From positions 1 through 46,904 of the forward strand of contig JADHTJ010000021.1 of assembly GCA_016785015.1 (NCBI GenBank): DNA of 46,904 bases, in the 5' to 3' direction. The DNA is from Anaerolineales bacterium (GTDB lineage: Bacteria; Chloroflexota; Anaerolineae; Anaerolineales; UBA11858). Shown here in pieces: positions 8,570 to 17,178 of the stretch. Each line of letters begins with the position of its first letter. The stretch's first letter is position 1. The notes under the pieces were generated by a model. It saw only the letters and a list, made by a program, of their open reading frames with translations. It was not told where the DNA came from and did no database searches. The position numbers and the translations under genes were made by a program.

Positions 8570-11500
8570 TTATGTTTCAAGCGCTGCTTTGGCGTCTTCC
8601 AATACCCGACTCAATGATTTATATTTTTCAATCCACATCCCTAATAATCCTAACTTCCAACGATAAGCATCGCTAAGGTCGGATTCAATATCTTCCTGAG
8701 ATGTGAGCACATCGCGCAGGGATAGTCGGTGTAGCGCATTTTGGATCACCTGGCGTTCGAGTGTTACGCCACGCTCTTTGAGATAATCCTCGATTTGTAC
8801 TGGCGTGACACTGCCGGTGAGCGGGATCATACGACTCATGGCGGTTAGAATAAGGCGCTCGTAATCAGTGGCTTCAGTCCACAGATATACAAAATGGGCT
8901 TCACCCGAAGCCAAAATTTCATCTAAAGCCGCATTGACATCGGAGATGGTCACATAGCCGCGTTCTGAGCGATTATGCCAATTGACAACGCTGTGACATA
9001 ACAGTTGTAGGAAATAAGGGTGCCCCGCCGTGATGCGCCATATTTTGTCCAGAGCCAGATCATCGTAGCGCAAACCATACTCAAGAACAGGTTCCTGTAT
9101 CAAGTATAGAGCATCCTCTTTCCCCAGCAATCCAATCGAGCGATACAGACTGATATTAAAGAGCACATTCCAGTAGTCGGCGGCAAGCTCCTCAATGCGA
9201 TGAGTACCACAAAAGATCACGCTTAGGTTGTCTTGGTGTTGGATCGTATGCCGCAGAAAACTGAAAATGGATGGGTCCAGGTTGCCGCGTTGAACTGCGG
9301 ATTCAAGCTCTTCGAATTCATCCAATAAAATCAGCAAATGGCGATCTTCGATGATCTCGCGCACATTTGCAAGGAATTTTTTCTCAAAAGATGCCGAGGG
9401 GCTTTCTTCAAAATCTTTGATACTTGGAGGCTCAATTTCGAAGCCGCGATCTTCCATCGCAAAGCTGATTTCTGTAGCAATATTGAGGAAGAAATTTGGC
9501 AGACCGGGATCAAGCCCCAGTGATTGGCCATCGAGGTAAACAGGTAAATGATCATCGCTTAACTGGGCTGGCAATTGTTTCAGCAGAGATGTTTTGCCTG
9601 TGCGCCGCTGGCCAATCAGCACCAGGTTATTGCGGTGAGAAGCAGCCATGTTCTCTTTGATATAGTCGATCACATCTTGACGTCCAAAGAACAGCGGTGA
9701 ACCTGTTTCCAATGGTGTGCCCACGACGTAGGGGTTTGGGATGAATTGGAATTCTCCCGGCACGGCCATTAGCTGCACAATGTCGGCGAAATGTTCGATC
9801 TGATCTGATCCACGTGGGTCGGTATAAAGGATGGCGAAGCGCACGCGGAATTGTTCGAAATCCTGCTCGAGGCGAGGGCGGATCCGTACCTGGACCTGGG
9901 CTTCTTCTCCAGGAGCCAGGCGGGGTACTGTCTCCGAGGCATTGATCAGGGTGTACTCTTCCCCTGGGATTAGGGTAACCTGGATATTGACTGCGGCTCC
10001 ACGACCCTCGTTGCGCACATTGAGTACCAGTGAGATGGCCTCATTTCGCCAAGTGTTGCGGGTCAACAGTTGGCAAACAATCTTGGCACTGGCCTGCAGG
10101 TCTGTCATGGCGCGGGTGATCACTGTAAGCCAACCCTCAGTGATATTGAGAACGATAGGGCGGTCTGGGGAGCTTTCAGAACTGCGTGCCAGATGTTCCA
10201 CATGTCGCAGGCGTTCTACTGCCGAGGCCAAATAGGCAATTTTGTCACGGGATGTGTCTACGCGCTCAAAAGCGTGGAGCACTTCGATGACTTGAGGAAT
10301 AGCTTCGATTGCCTTAGGCCCAATATCCGAGGATTCGATTGGATGTCCTTTATCGTAGAGATCTATATGCTTTTGGGCATCGAGCATCACGAATTTCCAA
10401 TCCGGGTTCTCAGCCATTTCGATGATTTCTGAGATTGAACTGGCTGCGATTGCTCTCTCGAACAGACTGTACATCTTGTAAACTTGAAAGCCATCCTCGT
10501 AGTCCGCGTGTTTATCGATGAGAGTGCTGGTGATGGATCGCAATCCAATGGGCAGCAATTCAAGGGTCCATTGGCTGTTGAAAATATAGTCGATGCCACG
10601 TGCCAGTGTGGCTATTTCATGCGCCCCGAGATTTTCTAACGCTTGTGGCAAGTTGTTGAGCATGCTGGCAGTCTGAGGGTTTTTTCCAGCTTCATTAGCC
10701 AGATAATAAAGTGCATTTACAGATTTGGCTGGTTCTTCGACCAGTTCAGACGCGAAAGCTTCAGCTTTACCAACAGGAGACCGGCGATATTCTTCCAGGC
10801 TGCGCTCAGCTGCCTCGCGGCGCTGGGCCTCGTCTTGTTTATCCCCAATCAATTGTGCTACATGAATGGCAGTGCCCGCTTGATCTGCCAGGGTGTATAG
10901 TAAAGCTCGATCTTCTCGTCCATAGCCTAAGCCGGAACGCCTTGGCCCGAGGGCCAGGATGCCCACAAGTTGGTTCGCTTCTGCTCGAGGCGCCAATAGT
11001 GGCACCATTAGTGGGAATACTGCGTGGCGGGCATTTGCCACAGCAGAACTTTTTTCCAAGCGCTGAAGGGCAGCGGCGTCCAAAGGAAGTTGTTTTGCAT
11101 CACCCCGTTCCAGGTTTACCGATTTGGCAAGTTTGAATTGGTCATCACCCGAAGCCAAAAATACTGCCCCATGTTGGATGTGTAAGAGACCGATCACTCG
11201 CGAAACTAAAACAGAAAGCAGCTCTGGCAATTCGATGATCGAACGGATATCCAACGAGAAATCCGTAAACGCCTTCCGGAAATCGACTTTTTCGCGGAAG
11301 AATAAACGATCGATAAAAGATTGTAAACGGCGTCTGAGAGGCAGAAAGATGCTTGCTATAACAAGCGTTGAAATTACAATGGCTACATCTGACGACCTCC
11401 CCGTGAGGCCTCGGAATATTGCCTGGAGTAGGATCACGTCCCCGACAAAGAACAGGGTGACGAATATTGTCAGGGAAGTGTAAACCAACGTTTGATTAAG

Positions 11501-12484
11501 TAAGAAATCGACATCCCAAAGCTGGAATCGGAGAACGGAAATCGCGATTGACGCTGGGACGAGTATCAAGCAGATGCTCAAGATTGTTTTGCTTGCCAGA
11601 CCCAAGAATACGGCATTTGGGCTAGCGTGTGTTGCTGCCGATGGACCAAAGATGAAATATACAAGCAGATAGCCAATGGCTGCGGCGCTTATTCCAAATA
11701 CGATCCACTTGGTTTGTTGGCGTTGCGCTGGGCTGGAGACATGCTTGAATCGTAATAACTGTGCAAATACACCGCTACCGAGCCACAGAGCTAAGACAAA
11801 ACCAAGGCTGTAGTTCCTGATATGATTATAGGTTTGCGCGATTTGAGAAGAATCTGCTCGGAAGAGAAACAACCATAATGACCGCAGTAAAACTGGCCAG
11901 TTGTCTATATTCATAGGTATCGATGTTGGTGTTGCCAACCAACCGATCACCCATATTATCCAGACAAATGCGAGAGGTTGAGTCCAATGAGGTGCGAATT
12001 TCCCATTGGGGAAGAGGTAGAAAACGAGCAGAGCTGAACCCAAACCTATTCCTTGGATGATAAGAACGGGGATTTCCCAGCTAGTCTGAGCATCGGCGAG
12101 CACGCTGAGAGCGGGGAATGCGATTGCTCCAATTGTCAATAAACTCACTGCAACCAGGACGGTCATCCAATCTCGAGATTTTGACCACATCAAGATAGCA
12201 CCCGTCATCGAGAAAACAGTAAGGGTAAGGATTTCGATCCCTAGTGAATAAATCGCCGAAAAATTTAGCGATAAGCCAATACCCCACATTGAAATATCGA
12301 GGTGATGACTATCAACAGTGAGTTGCGTCCAATAAATTGGGATTGCTTTGATATAAAGCCAAACAATGAGGATAGCAATTACGACCCAAATAGCGCGTGC
12401 CCCGGATAGCAGCATGCGAACACGTTTGAAAGATCGATTGTTATGGGTTTTGGCGGATTGTTTTTGATCTTCGGAGATCATCAT
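8570..12484 (-). CDS. Polytopic membrane protein with GAF, Ig-like and STAND ATPase domains
   Basis: About 1304 residues from the ATG at 12484. Order: about nine hydrophobic segments (~25-370), a linker LPLRRRLQSFIDRLFFREK shared with Chloroflexota membrane sensor kinases, a GAF-like domain (~405-545), a helical region, a CARDB/NEW3-like Ig domain (~815-900), a STAND ATPase with Walker A GQRRTGKTS (~955) and Walker B LLILLDEFEEL, and a C-terminal winged-helix region. No histidine kinase domain is present; the ATPase takes its place. The longest frame starts at 12568, but its first 28 codons run through the upstream terminator, so a later start is likely. ATG 12484 and GTG 12499 are both possible. 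The partner is probably the downstream ATPase-kinase. Confidence 0.78.
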   Translation of the reverse strand: MMISEDQKQSAKTHNNRSFKRVRMLLSGARAIWVVIAILIVWLYIKAIPIYWTQLTVDSHHLDISMWGIGLSLNFSAIYSLGIEILTLTVFSMTGAILMWSKSRDWMTVLVAVSLLTIGAIAFPALSVLADAQTSWEIPVLIIQGIGLGSALLVFYLFPNGKFAPHWTQPLAFVWIIWVIGWLATPTSIPMNIDNWPVLLRSLWLFLFRADSSQIAQTYNHIRNYSLGFVLALWLGSGVFAQLLRFKHVSSPAQRQQTKWIVFGISAAAIGYLLVYFIFGPSAATHASPNAVFLGLASKTILSICLILVPASIAISVLRFQLWDVDFLLNQTLVYTSLTIFVTLFFVGDVILLQAIFRGLTGRSSDVAIVISTLVIASIFLPLRRRLQSFIDRLFFREKVDFRKAFTDFSLDIRSIIELPELLSVLVSRVIGLLHIQHGAVFLASGDDQFKLAKSVNLERGDAKQLPLDAAALQRLEKSSAVANARHAVFPLMVPLLAPRAEANQLVGILALGPRRSGLGYGREDRALLYTLADQAGTAIHVAQLIGDKQDEAQRREAAERSLEEYRRSPVGKAEAFASELVEEPAKSVNALYYLANEAGKNPQTASMLNNLPQALENLGAHEIATLARGIDYIFNSQWTLELLPIGLRSITSTLIDKHADYEDGFQVYKMYSLFERAIAASSISEIIEMAENPDWKFVMLDAQKHIDLYDKGHPIESSDIGPKAIEAIPQVIEVLHAFERVDTSRDKIAYLASAVERLRHVEHLARSSESSPDRPIVLNITEGWLTVITRAMTDLQASAKIVCQLLTRNTWRNEAISLVLNVRNEGRGAAVNIQVTLIPGEEYTLINASETVPRLAPGEEAQVQVRIRPRLEQDFEQFRVRFAILYTDPRGSDQIEHFADIVQLMAVPGEFQFIPNPYVVGTPLETGSPLFFGRQDVIDYIKENMAASHRNNLVLIGQRRTGKTSLLKQLPAQLSDDHLPVYLDGQSLGLDPGLPNFFLNIATEISFAMEDRGFEIEPPSIKDFEESPSASFEKKFLANVREIIEDRHLLILLDEFEELESAVQRGNLDPSIFSFLRHTIQHQDNLSVIFCGTHRIEELAADYWNVLFNISLYRSIGLLGKEDALYLIQEPVLEYGLRYDDLALDKIWRITAGHPYFLQLLCHSVVNWHNRSERGYVTISDVNAALDEILASGEAHFVYLWTEATDYERLILTAMSRMIPLTGSVTPVQIEDYLKERGVTLERQVIQNALHRLSLRDVLTSQEDIESDLSDAYRWKLGLLGMWIEKYKSLSRVLEDAKAALET

Positions 12485-12495
12485 TTTGTCCAGTT

Positions 12496-12516
12496 TCACT
12501 CTGTAAGAACCGGCAT
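12496..12516 (-). other. Candidate six-codon leader ORF with strong ribosome site
   Basis: ATG at 12514-12516 begins a frame MPVLTE ending in TGA at 12496-12498. GGAGGT at 12524-12529 lies seven bases upstream. The TGA overlaps an in-frame GTG (12497-12499) of the large membrane ATPase gene as GTGA, the arrangement seen in translational coupling. It could instead mark a small sequence error in the true start of the large gene. Confidence 0.4.
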
Positions 12517-12533
12517 TAAGTATACCTCCAAAA

Positions 12534-12558
12534 AGAAAAAAGCCCCTTGCGGGGGCTT
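12534..12558 (-). terminator. Terminator after the sepIVA-like gene
   Basis: On minus, GGAGCCCC-type pairing is replaced here by AAGCCCC (12552-12558) with GGGGCTT (12540-12546) around a CGCAA loop, followed by a T run to 12536. It begins directly at the TGA stop of the upstream gene. Confidence 0.75.
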
Positions 12559-13088
12559 CATTTTTCAATCGGGTCTTCGGGGATTTCGAGTTCTGGCTCT
12601 GGAGCTTGTGTTTCCGGTTCCAGTTCGGGCGTTATGCCTTGTTCGCTGATGTTTTGTAATGCCATGATTCCATTACGAGCCTGATTGAGCAGTCGTTCCA
12701 ATTCAACTTCCATTCGTGAAAGCGTTTGTATTACGTACGTATCTGCCTCGCGCCGGGTATGTTCGGCAGTGATCTCGGCTTGTTTCATGACATCTTCACC
12801 GCGCGCTTTTGCAGCCTGTACTACGGCATCACGTTCGACAAGTTGCTGGCTCTTCTCGCGTGCCAGATCTTTCGTGCGTTTAGCTTCCTCTTGTGCTTGT
12901 GCTAGAATTCTGTCGCGTTGCGTGAGAACTTGTTGAGCCCTTTTTACCTCCTCAGGTATGGTCACTCGCATTTGGTCAATTAAATCCAACATGCGGTCTT
13001 CATCCACGACCACATTGTGGGTGAGGGGGATAGGGCGGCTTTCATTAAAGAGTTCTTCTAGTCGATCAACGAGATGTAAGATATCCAT
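12558..13088 (-). CDS. SepIVA/DivIVA-like coiled-coil protein
   Basis: A 176-residue protein. The first ~60 residues (DRLEELFNESRPIPLT, VVVDEDRMLDLIDQM, IPEEVKRAQQVL) match, from memory, the N-terminus of mycobacterial SepIVA, a DivIVA-related septum protein. A long Gln/Glu/Ala/Arg coiled coil follows (~60-150), then an acidic Pro/Glu tail (PELEPETQAPEPELEIPED). The likely role is organising division or envelope synthesis, but this is inferred. GGGAGGAG five bases before the ATG is a strong ribosome site. It lies 125 bases downstream of coaD on the same strand and ends in a terminator. Confidence 0.7.
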   Translation of the reverse strand: MDILHLVDRLEELFNESRPIPLTHNVVVDEDRMLDLIDQMRVTIPEEVKRAQQVLTQRDRILAQAQEEAKRTKDLAREKSQQLVERDAVVQAAKARGEDVMKQAEITAEHTRREADTYVIQTLSRMEVELERLLNQARNGIMALQNISEQGITPELEPETQAPEPELEIPEDPIEK

Positions 13089-13213
13089 GCGGCTCCTCCC
13101 TTAGAGGCGTCGATACGGATTTTATGAAATAGTTGCAAGTTCTGATCCAAGATTACACGGAAGTGAATGATTAGTCAAGGAAACTTGGTTTGACATGTGG
13201 GTGTCAACACGGC

Positions 13214-13738
13214 CTAGTCACGCAGTGATGAGGTAGGCACGATATCTTGTTCTTCGCCCAACTCAGCAAATCTATTATTGAGGGCTTTTTTTACATGGGG
13301 AGGTACCAGACTGCTGACGTCGCCGTCCAAAGAAGCGATTTCCCTTACAGTAGCTCCAGAGAGGAAGGTATGTTCTTCGTGTGTGATCAACGCAATAACT
13401 TCGATATCAGGATTTATGCGATGATTGGCCAGTGCCATGCGGAATTCGTATTCAAAATCAGAAAAAACCCGCAAGCCGCGCACAATGACTTGGGCGTCGA
13501 TCTGTTTGCAATACTCAACGGTTAGTCCGCTATAGCCAGTAACCTTGATATTTTTGTCATCCTTGAATACTTTTTTGGTAAGAGACATACGTTCTTCTGG
13601 CGAGAAGAGCAGCGTTTTTAGAGGCCGATCGTAGACCGCAATAATAAGTTCATCGAAAAGACGTGATGCCCTGTAGGCGATATCGATATGTCCATAATGG
13701 ATGGGATCAAAAGTCCCAGGGAAAACAGCACGAATCAT
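13214..13738 (-). CDS. coaD: Phosphopantetheine adenylyltransferase
   Basis: A 174-residue cytoplasmic enzyme that transfers AMP from ATP to 4'-phosphopantetheine, the next-to-last step of coenzyme A synthesis. The nucleotidyltransferase motif GTFDPIHYGH (with HxGH) sits at the N-terminus, and LSGATVREIASLDGDVSSLV is the C-terminal ISSTxVR-type region. An in-frame start 12 codons upstream would overlap recG; ATG 13738 gives the usual N-terminus (MIRAVFPGTFDP) and follows the recG stop by 13 bases, consistent with one operon. Length is slightly above the usual ~160 residues because of a C-terminal tail. Confidence 0.95.
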   Translation of the reverse strand: MIRAVFPGTFDPIHYGHIDIAYRASRLFDELIIAVYDRPLKTLLFSPEERMSLTKKVFKDDKNIKVTGYSGLTVEYCKQIDAQVIVRGLRVFSDFEYEFRMALANHRINPDIEVIALITHEEHTFLSGATVREIASLDGDVSSLVPPHVKKALNNRFAELGEEQDIVPTSSLRD

Positions 13739-13751
13739 AGGGAAAGTTTCC

Positions 13752-16238
13752 TTAACTAATATCTGTACTGCCACGCGACCAGAAGCGCGCTAAAGTCTCG
13801 GCCAGTTGTTTGTGTTCGGCTTGTATCAGATCGGGATCGCGATGGAATAGTTGTTGAGCATGTTGGCGCGCTTTCTGGATGAGTTTCACATCGGTTAGGC
13901 TCGCCAGGCGCAATTCTGAATAACCGGATTGGCGTGAACCTAAGAATTCACCAGGGCCACGCTGTTCTAAATCACGCTCGGCCAGAACGAAACCGTCGTT
14001 GGTTTCTGCCATGGCTTGCAGACGATCGTTCTCAACAGCATCAGCTTTGCTAGGGATGAGTATGCAGTATGATTTCGCTTTGCCGCGCCCAACTCGCCCG
14101 CGGAATTGATGCAATTGCGCTAGCCCGAAACGATGCGCACCTTCGATGAGCATTACTGTTGTATTAGGAATATCTACACCGACTTCAACTACTGAAGTCG
14201 AAACCAAGATATCGAACTCTCTATCACGAAATTTTGTCATCACAGTATCTTTGTCCGAAGGCGTCATGCGGCCGTGGAGCAACCCCAATTTCAGGTCTGG
14301 GAAAATCTCTTTTTTCAAACGGTCGTGTTCTTCCACCGCGGCTTTCTCTTCGGTCTTGTCGCTTTCCTCAACTAAAGGATAAATAACGAAAGCCTGATGC
14401 CCAGCCTCAACCTGACGGCGGAGCAAGCTGTAAGCCCGTTCGCGCTCTTTGGGATAGAGTACATGAGTTTCGATTTCTTGCCGTCCCGGTGGCATTTCGT
14501 CGATCACCGAAACATCCAGGTCGCCGTAGACAGTCAGGGCAAGCGAGCGGGGAATCGGTGTGGCTGTCATCACCATCAAGTGCGGATTGCTGCCTTTCGC
14601 TCTCAAAGCTGCGCGCTGTGAAACGCCAAATCTATGCTGCTCGTCAATGATAACCAGTTGGAGATCATGAAATTCGACTGGGTCTTCAATCAGAGCATGT
14701 GTGCCAATGACAATGCTGATTTCTCCATTAGCCAGACCAGCTCGAATTTCGATTTTTTCACTCTCAGAGGTAGCACCAACCATCAAATGGATTTGCTCAG
14801 GAGTCAATGGCCCTCCATTTTGAGTCAGCATTTGTAGCAGATTCTTATAATGCTGCTCTGCCAGGATGCTGGTAGGTGCCATAAGGGCTGCCTGAGAGCC
14901 TTGGTCACAGACCAAAGCGATAGCCAGTGCAGCAATTACCGTTTTACCAGAACCTACATCCCCCTGGATCAGGCGATTCATGGGATGTCCTGAGGACAGG
15001 TCGCCAACCACTTCATTCAGCGTGCGCTGCTGCGCTGCGGTCAGTGTAAAAGGTAATTTTCCCAGCTCTTTGCCTAACCAGCCATCTTCAGCCTGATAGA
15101 TTTTTGCGCTTTGGCTGGCCCAATTTTGTTTTTGCTGCATAACGCCTAATTGAAGTAAGAAGATTTCATCGAAGGCGAGACGGTGGCGCGCTTCTTTGAG
15201 CTGATCCCAGGATGCCGGATAATGTATTTGCTGCAGCGCTACTGACAAATCCATTAAGCTAGCATCATCAAGCATGGACGAAGGCAGCGGATCGTGAACC
15301 TTGGGCGCCCAATCGGTAACAACCGCATGTAATTTATCGCGCAGCCATTTTTGAGTGAGTTTTGCAGTCAATGCGTAGACTGGCACAATCCCTTCGGACA
15401 ACAAATTTCTTTCTTCCACTGGTGTCCAATCGGGGTTGTTCATCGTCAGACGGCCCAGGTACTGTTCAGTCTGTCCTGAGAGGACAATTTGCATTCCCTG
15501 ACGCAAGCGTTTCTTGATCCAAGGCTGATTGAACCAGGTTACGCGCATCGCTGCACTGCCGTCGTTGATCACCGCTTCGGTTAGCTTGGTCCGGCCGCCA
15601 CGGGTTGCGCGCGCACTCACCGACTGGATCGACCCGATCACGCTGACTTTTTCGCCGTATCCCAAACGATTGATGGGCTTCATTTTTGAATAATCGTCAT
15701 AGCGGTGTGGGAAATGGTAGAGCATATCACCCAGCGTGCGAATATTCAGTCGCTCGAGTGTTTCGGCATATTTTGGGCCGACATTTTTTAGTGTTGTGAC
15801 ACCGACGTTGAGATCAGCAGTTTTTCCAGGAGCGAGCTGCGGACGCGGCTCGCGGGTGGGTGCCGGTTTTGGGGCTTCGGCTGCCACCACAGAGGCAGTC
15901 TGCTCTTCCACTTCTTTGGCTTTGGGTTGTTCTTTCGGGGTTGGTTTCTCAGCGGGTTGGACAGTCTCATTGGGTAATTGCCCTTCTCCCAACTCTCGTT
16001 GAATTCGATTCCACAAGCCGCGCAAAGTCTCTTTTCGTGAATCCTCACTGAGGCGGTGATAATCCCTCAAGCGTATGGTGACAGCCTGGATGATATTCTC
16101 TGGTAATTGATCAGCTCGGGCTTCTGCAGCCCAGGGCTCGAGCATGCGCTCTAATCCCCCGATGACTGCGTTGTTCTGGTAGCCGTTTTTGGCCTCGAGT
16201 TTGAAATAATTGCGGAGTTTCGATAGTGATGGCTTCAT
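13752..16238 (-). CDS. recG: ATP-dependent DNA helicase RecG
   Basis: An 828-residue helicase that remodels stalled replication forks and Holliday junctions. Visible parts: an N-terminal extension of ~140 residues with a Lys/Glu/Pro/Ala-rich linker, the wedge region beginning GVTTLKNVGPKYAETLERL, an OB-fold, Walker A GDVGSGKT, the DEQH box (DExH), motif III MTATPIPRSLAL, and the C-terminal helicase motifs (VEVGVDIPN, QFRGRVGRG). The extension makes it longer than E. coli RecG (693 residues), as in several Gram-positive-like lineages. It sits between degV and coaD; the same neighbourhood (yloU-yloV...recG) occurs in Bacillus. Confidence 0.95.
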   Translation of the reverse strand: MKPSLSKLRNYFKLEAKNGYQNNAVIGGLERMLEPWAAEARADQLPENIIQAVTIRLRDYHRLSEDSRKETLRGLWNRIQRELGEGQLPNETVQPAEKPTPKEQPKAKEVEEQTASVVAAEAPKPAPTREPRPQLAPGKTADLNVGVTTLKNVGPKYAETLERLNIRTLGDMLYHFPHRYDDYSKMKPINRLGYGEKVSVIGSIQSVSARATRGGRTKLTEAVINDGSAAMRVTWFNQPWIKKRLRQGMQIVLSGQTEQYLGRLTMNNPDWTPVEERNLLSEGIVPVYALTAKLTQKWLRDKLHAVVTDWAPKVHDPLPSSMLDDASLMDLSVALQQIHYPASWDQLKEARHRLAFDEIFLLQLGVMQQKQNWASQSAKIYQAEDGWLGKELGKLPFTLTAAQQRTLNEVVGDLSSGHPMNRLIQGDVGSGKTVIAALAIALVCDQGSQAALMAPTSILAEQHYKNLLQMLTQNGGPLTPEQIHLMVGATSESEKIEIRAGLANGEISIVIGTHALIEDPVEFHDLQLVIIDEQHRFGVSQRAALRAKGSNPHLMVMTATPIPRSLALTVYGDLDVSVIDEMPPGRQEIETHVLYPKERERAYSLLRRQVEAGHQAFVIYPLVEESDKTEEKAAVEEHDRLKKEIFPDLKLGLLHGRMTPSDKDTVMTKFRDREFDILVSTSVVEVGVDIPNTTVMLIEGAHRFGLAQLHQFRGRVGRGKAKSYCILIPSKADAVENDRLQAMAETNDGFVLAERDLEQRGPGEFLGSRQSGYSELRLASLTDVKLIQKARQHAQQLFHRDPDLIQAEHKQLAETLARFWSRGSTDIS

Positions 16239-16262
16239 TGTGTGTATTTTACCAGTTTGCTG

Positions 16263-17093
16263 TTATTTGAGCACCGCGGCAACACCCAGGCCGTTGGCGC
16301 CGACGTGCGTCCCGATTACTGGGGTGATATTGACGACATGGGGCACTTTGGGTAAATCGAGATTTAACTCAGCGAGCATTTGGCGCGCATCGGCTTCTGC
16401 ATTGCTGTGAAGGATTGCCAACCTTTCGACAGTTCCCAATTCTTGGATTAGCTGCTTGAGATGTTCGACCCCCTTACGCCGGGTGCGTGACTGACCCAGG
16501 TTGAGCACCGCGCCATCTTTCACTTCGACAAAGAGTTTAATGCGCAGCAGCGATCCAATTCGAGCCGTAGCCCAGGATACACGTCCACTGCGACGGATAT
16601 TCTCAAGTGTATCCAGCATGGCAATCACGCGAACATTTCTCTGAATATCTTTCACCCTTTGGATGATTTTTTCTGCGGATAATTTTTCAGCCGTGGCTTC
16701 AGCGGCCGCGATCACCTGAAAACCTAACCCCATCGAGATTGATTTACTGTCGATGACATGCACGCGCTCGCCAAAGGTCTGTGCGGCCATTTTAGCGGTG
16801 TTGTAGATTCCGCTGAGTTGACTGGCAACATGCAGCGAGAGAATAGACTGTGTGCCATTGAGAAATAATTTTTCGTAAATTTTATGGAAGGTTCCCGAGG
16901 AAGGTGTGGCAGTGGTTGGAAGTTTTTCGAGGGTAGGCATTTTCTCGTAGAATTCCTGTCGGGATAAGCCCTTGCCATCTTCAAAGCTCTTGCCTTCCAT
17001 CACAATGATTGCTGGGATTACTTCGATGTTGTGCTGCGAAGCAATTCCTTGGGGGATATCAGCCGTGCTGTCTGTTACGATCGCGATCTTCAT
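16263..17093 (-). CDS. DegV family fatty-acid-binding protein (FakB-like)
   Basis: A 276-residue DegV protein with the family opening KIAIVTDSTADIP, the TTATPSSGTF segment, a SQLSGIYNTA motif and the C-terminal VIGTHVGANGLGV. Members bind a fatty acid and present it to the kinase FakA for phosphorylation. The fakA gene lies directly upstream, which supports a working FakA-FakB pair. GAGAGAT precedes the ATG. The gap to recG is 24 bases. The lipid specificity cannot be read from sequence. Confidence 0.92.
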   Translation of the reverse strand: MKIAIVTDSTADIPQGIASQHNIEVIPAIIVMEGKSFEDGKGLSRQEFYEKMPTLEKLPTTATPSSGTFHKIYEKLFLNGTQSILSLHVASQLSGIYNTAKMAAQTFGERVHVIDSKSISMGLGFQVIAAAEATAEKLSAEKIIQRVKDIQRNVRVIAMLDTLENIRRSGRVSWATARIGSLLRIKLFVEVKDGAVLNLGQSRTRRKGVEHLKQLIQELGTVERLAILHSNAEADARQMLAELNLDLPKVPHVVNITPVIGTHVGANGLGVAAVLK

Positions 17094-17111
17094 AGTATCT
17101 CTCGGGTGATA

Positions 17112-17148
17112 GAAAAACCCCGCAGGCTATGAATTTGAGACCTGCGGG
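17112..17148 (-). terminator. Hairpin between fakA and degV
   Basis: CCCGCAGG (17119-17126) pairs with CCTGCGGG (17141-17148). On minus the stem is followed by G and a short T run (17113-17117). It may attenuate transcription from fakA into degV, or end a fakA message. Confidence 0.65.
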
Positions 17149-17178
17149 ATCTCGGATCAACTTCGTTTATTCGATCGA

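Noticed and set aside
10711..11136. A 141-codon open frame on plus, with others nearby
   Set aside because: They are antisense to the large membrane ATPase gene, whose GAF domain is clearly coding there; their products are low-complexity.
12485..12568. ATG at 12568 as the start of the membrane ATPase gene
   Set aside because: Its first codons translate the terminator hairpin and overlap the upstream gene; no ribosome site is present.
13170..13213. TTGACA...TGTCAA hairpin after coaD as a terminator or promoter
   Set aside because: The stem is six pairs with no T run, and no matching -10 lies at the right distance.
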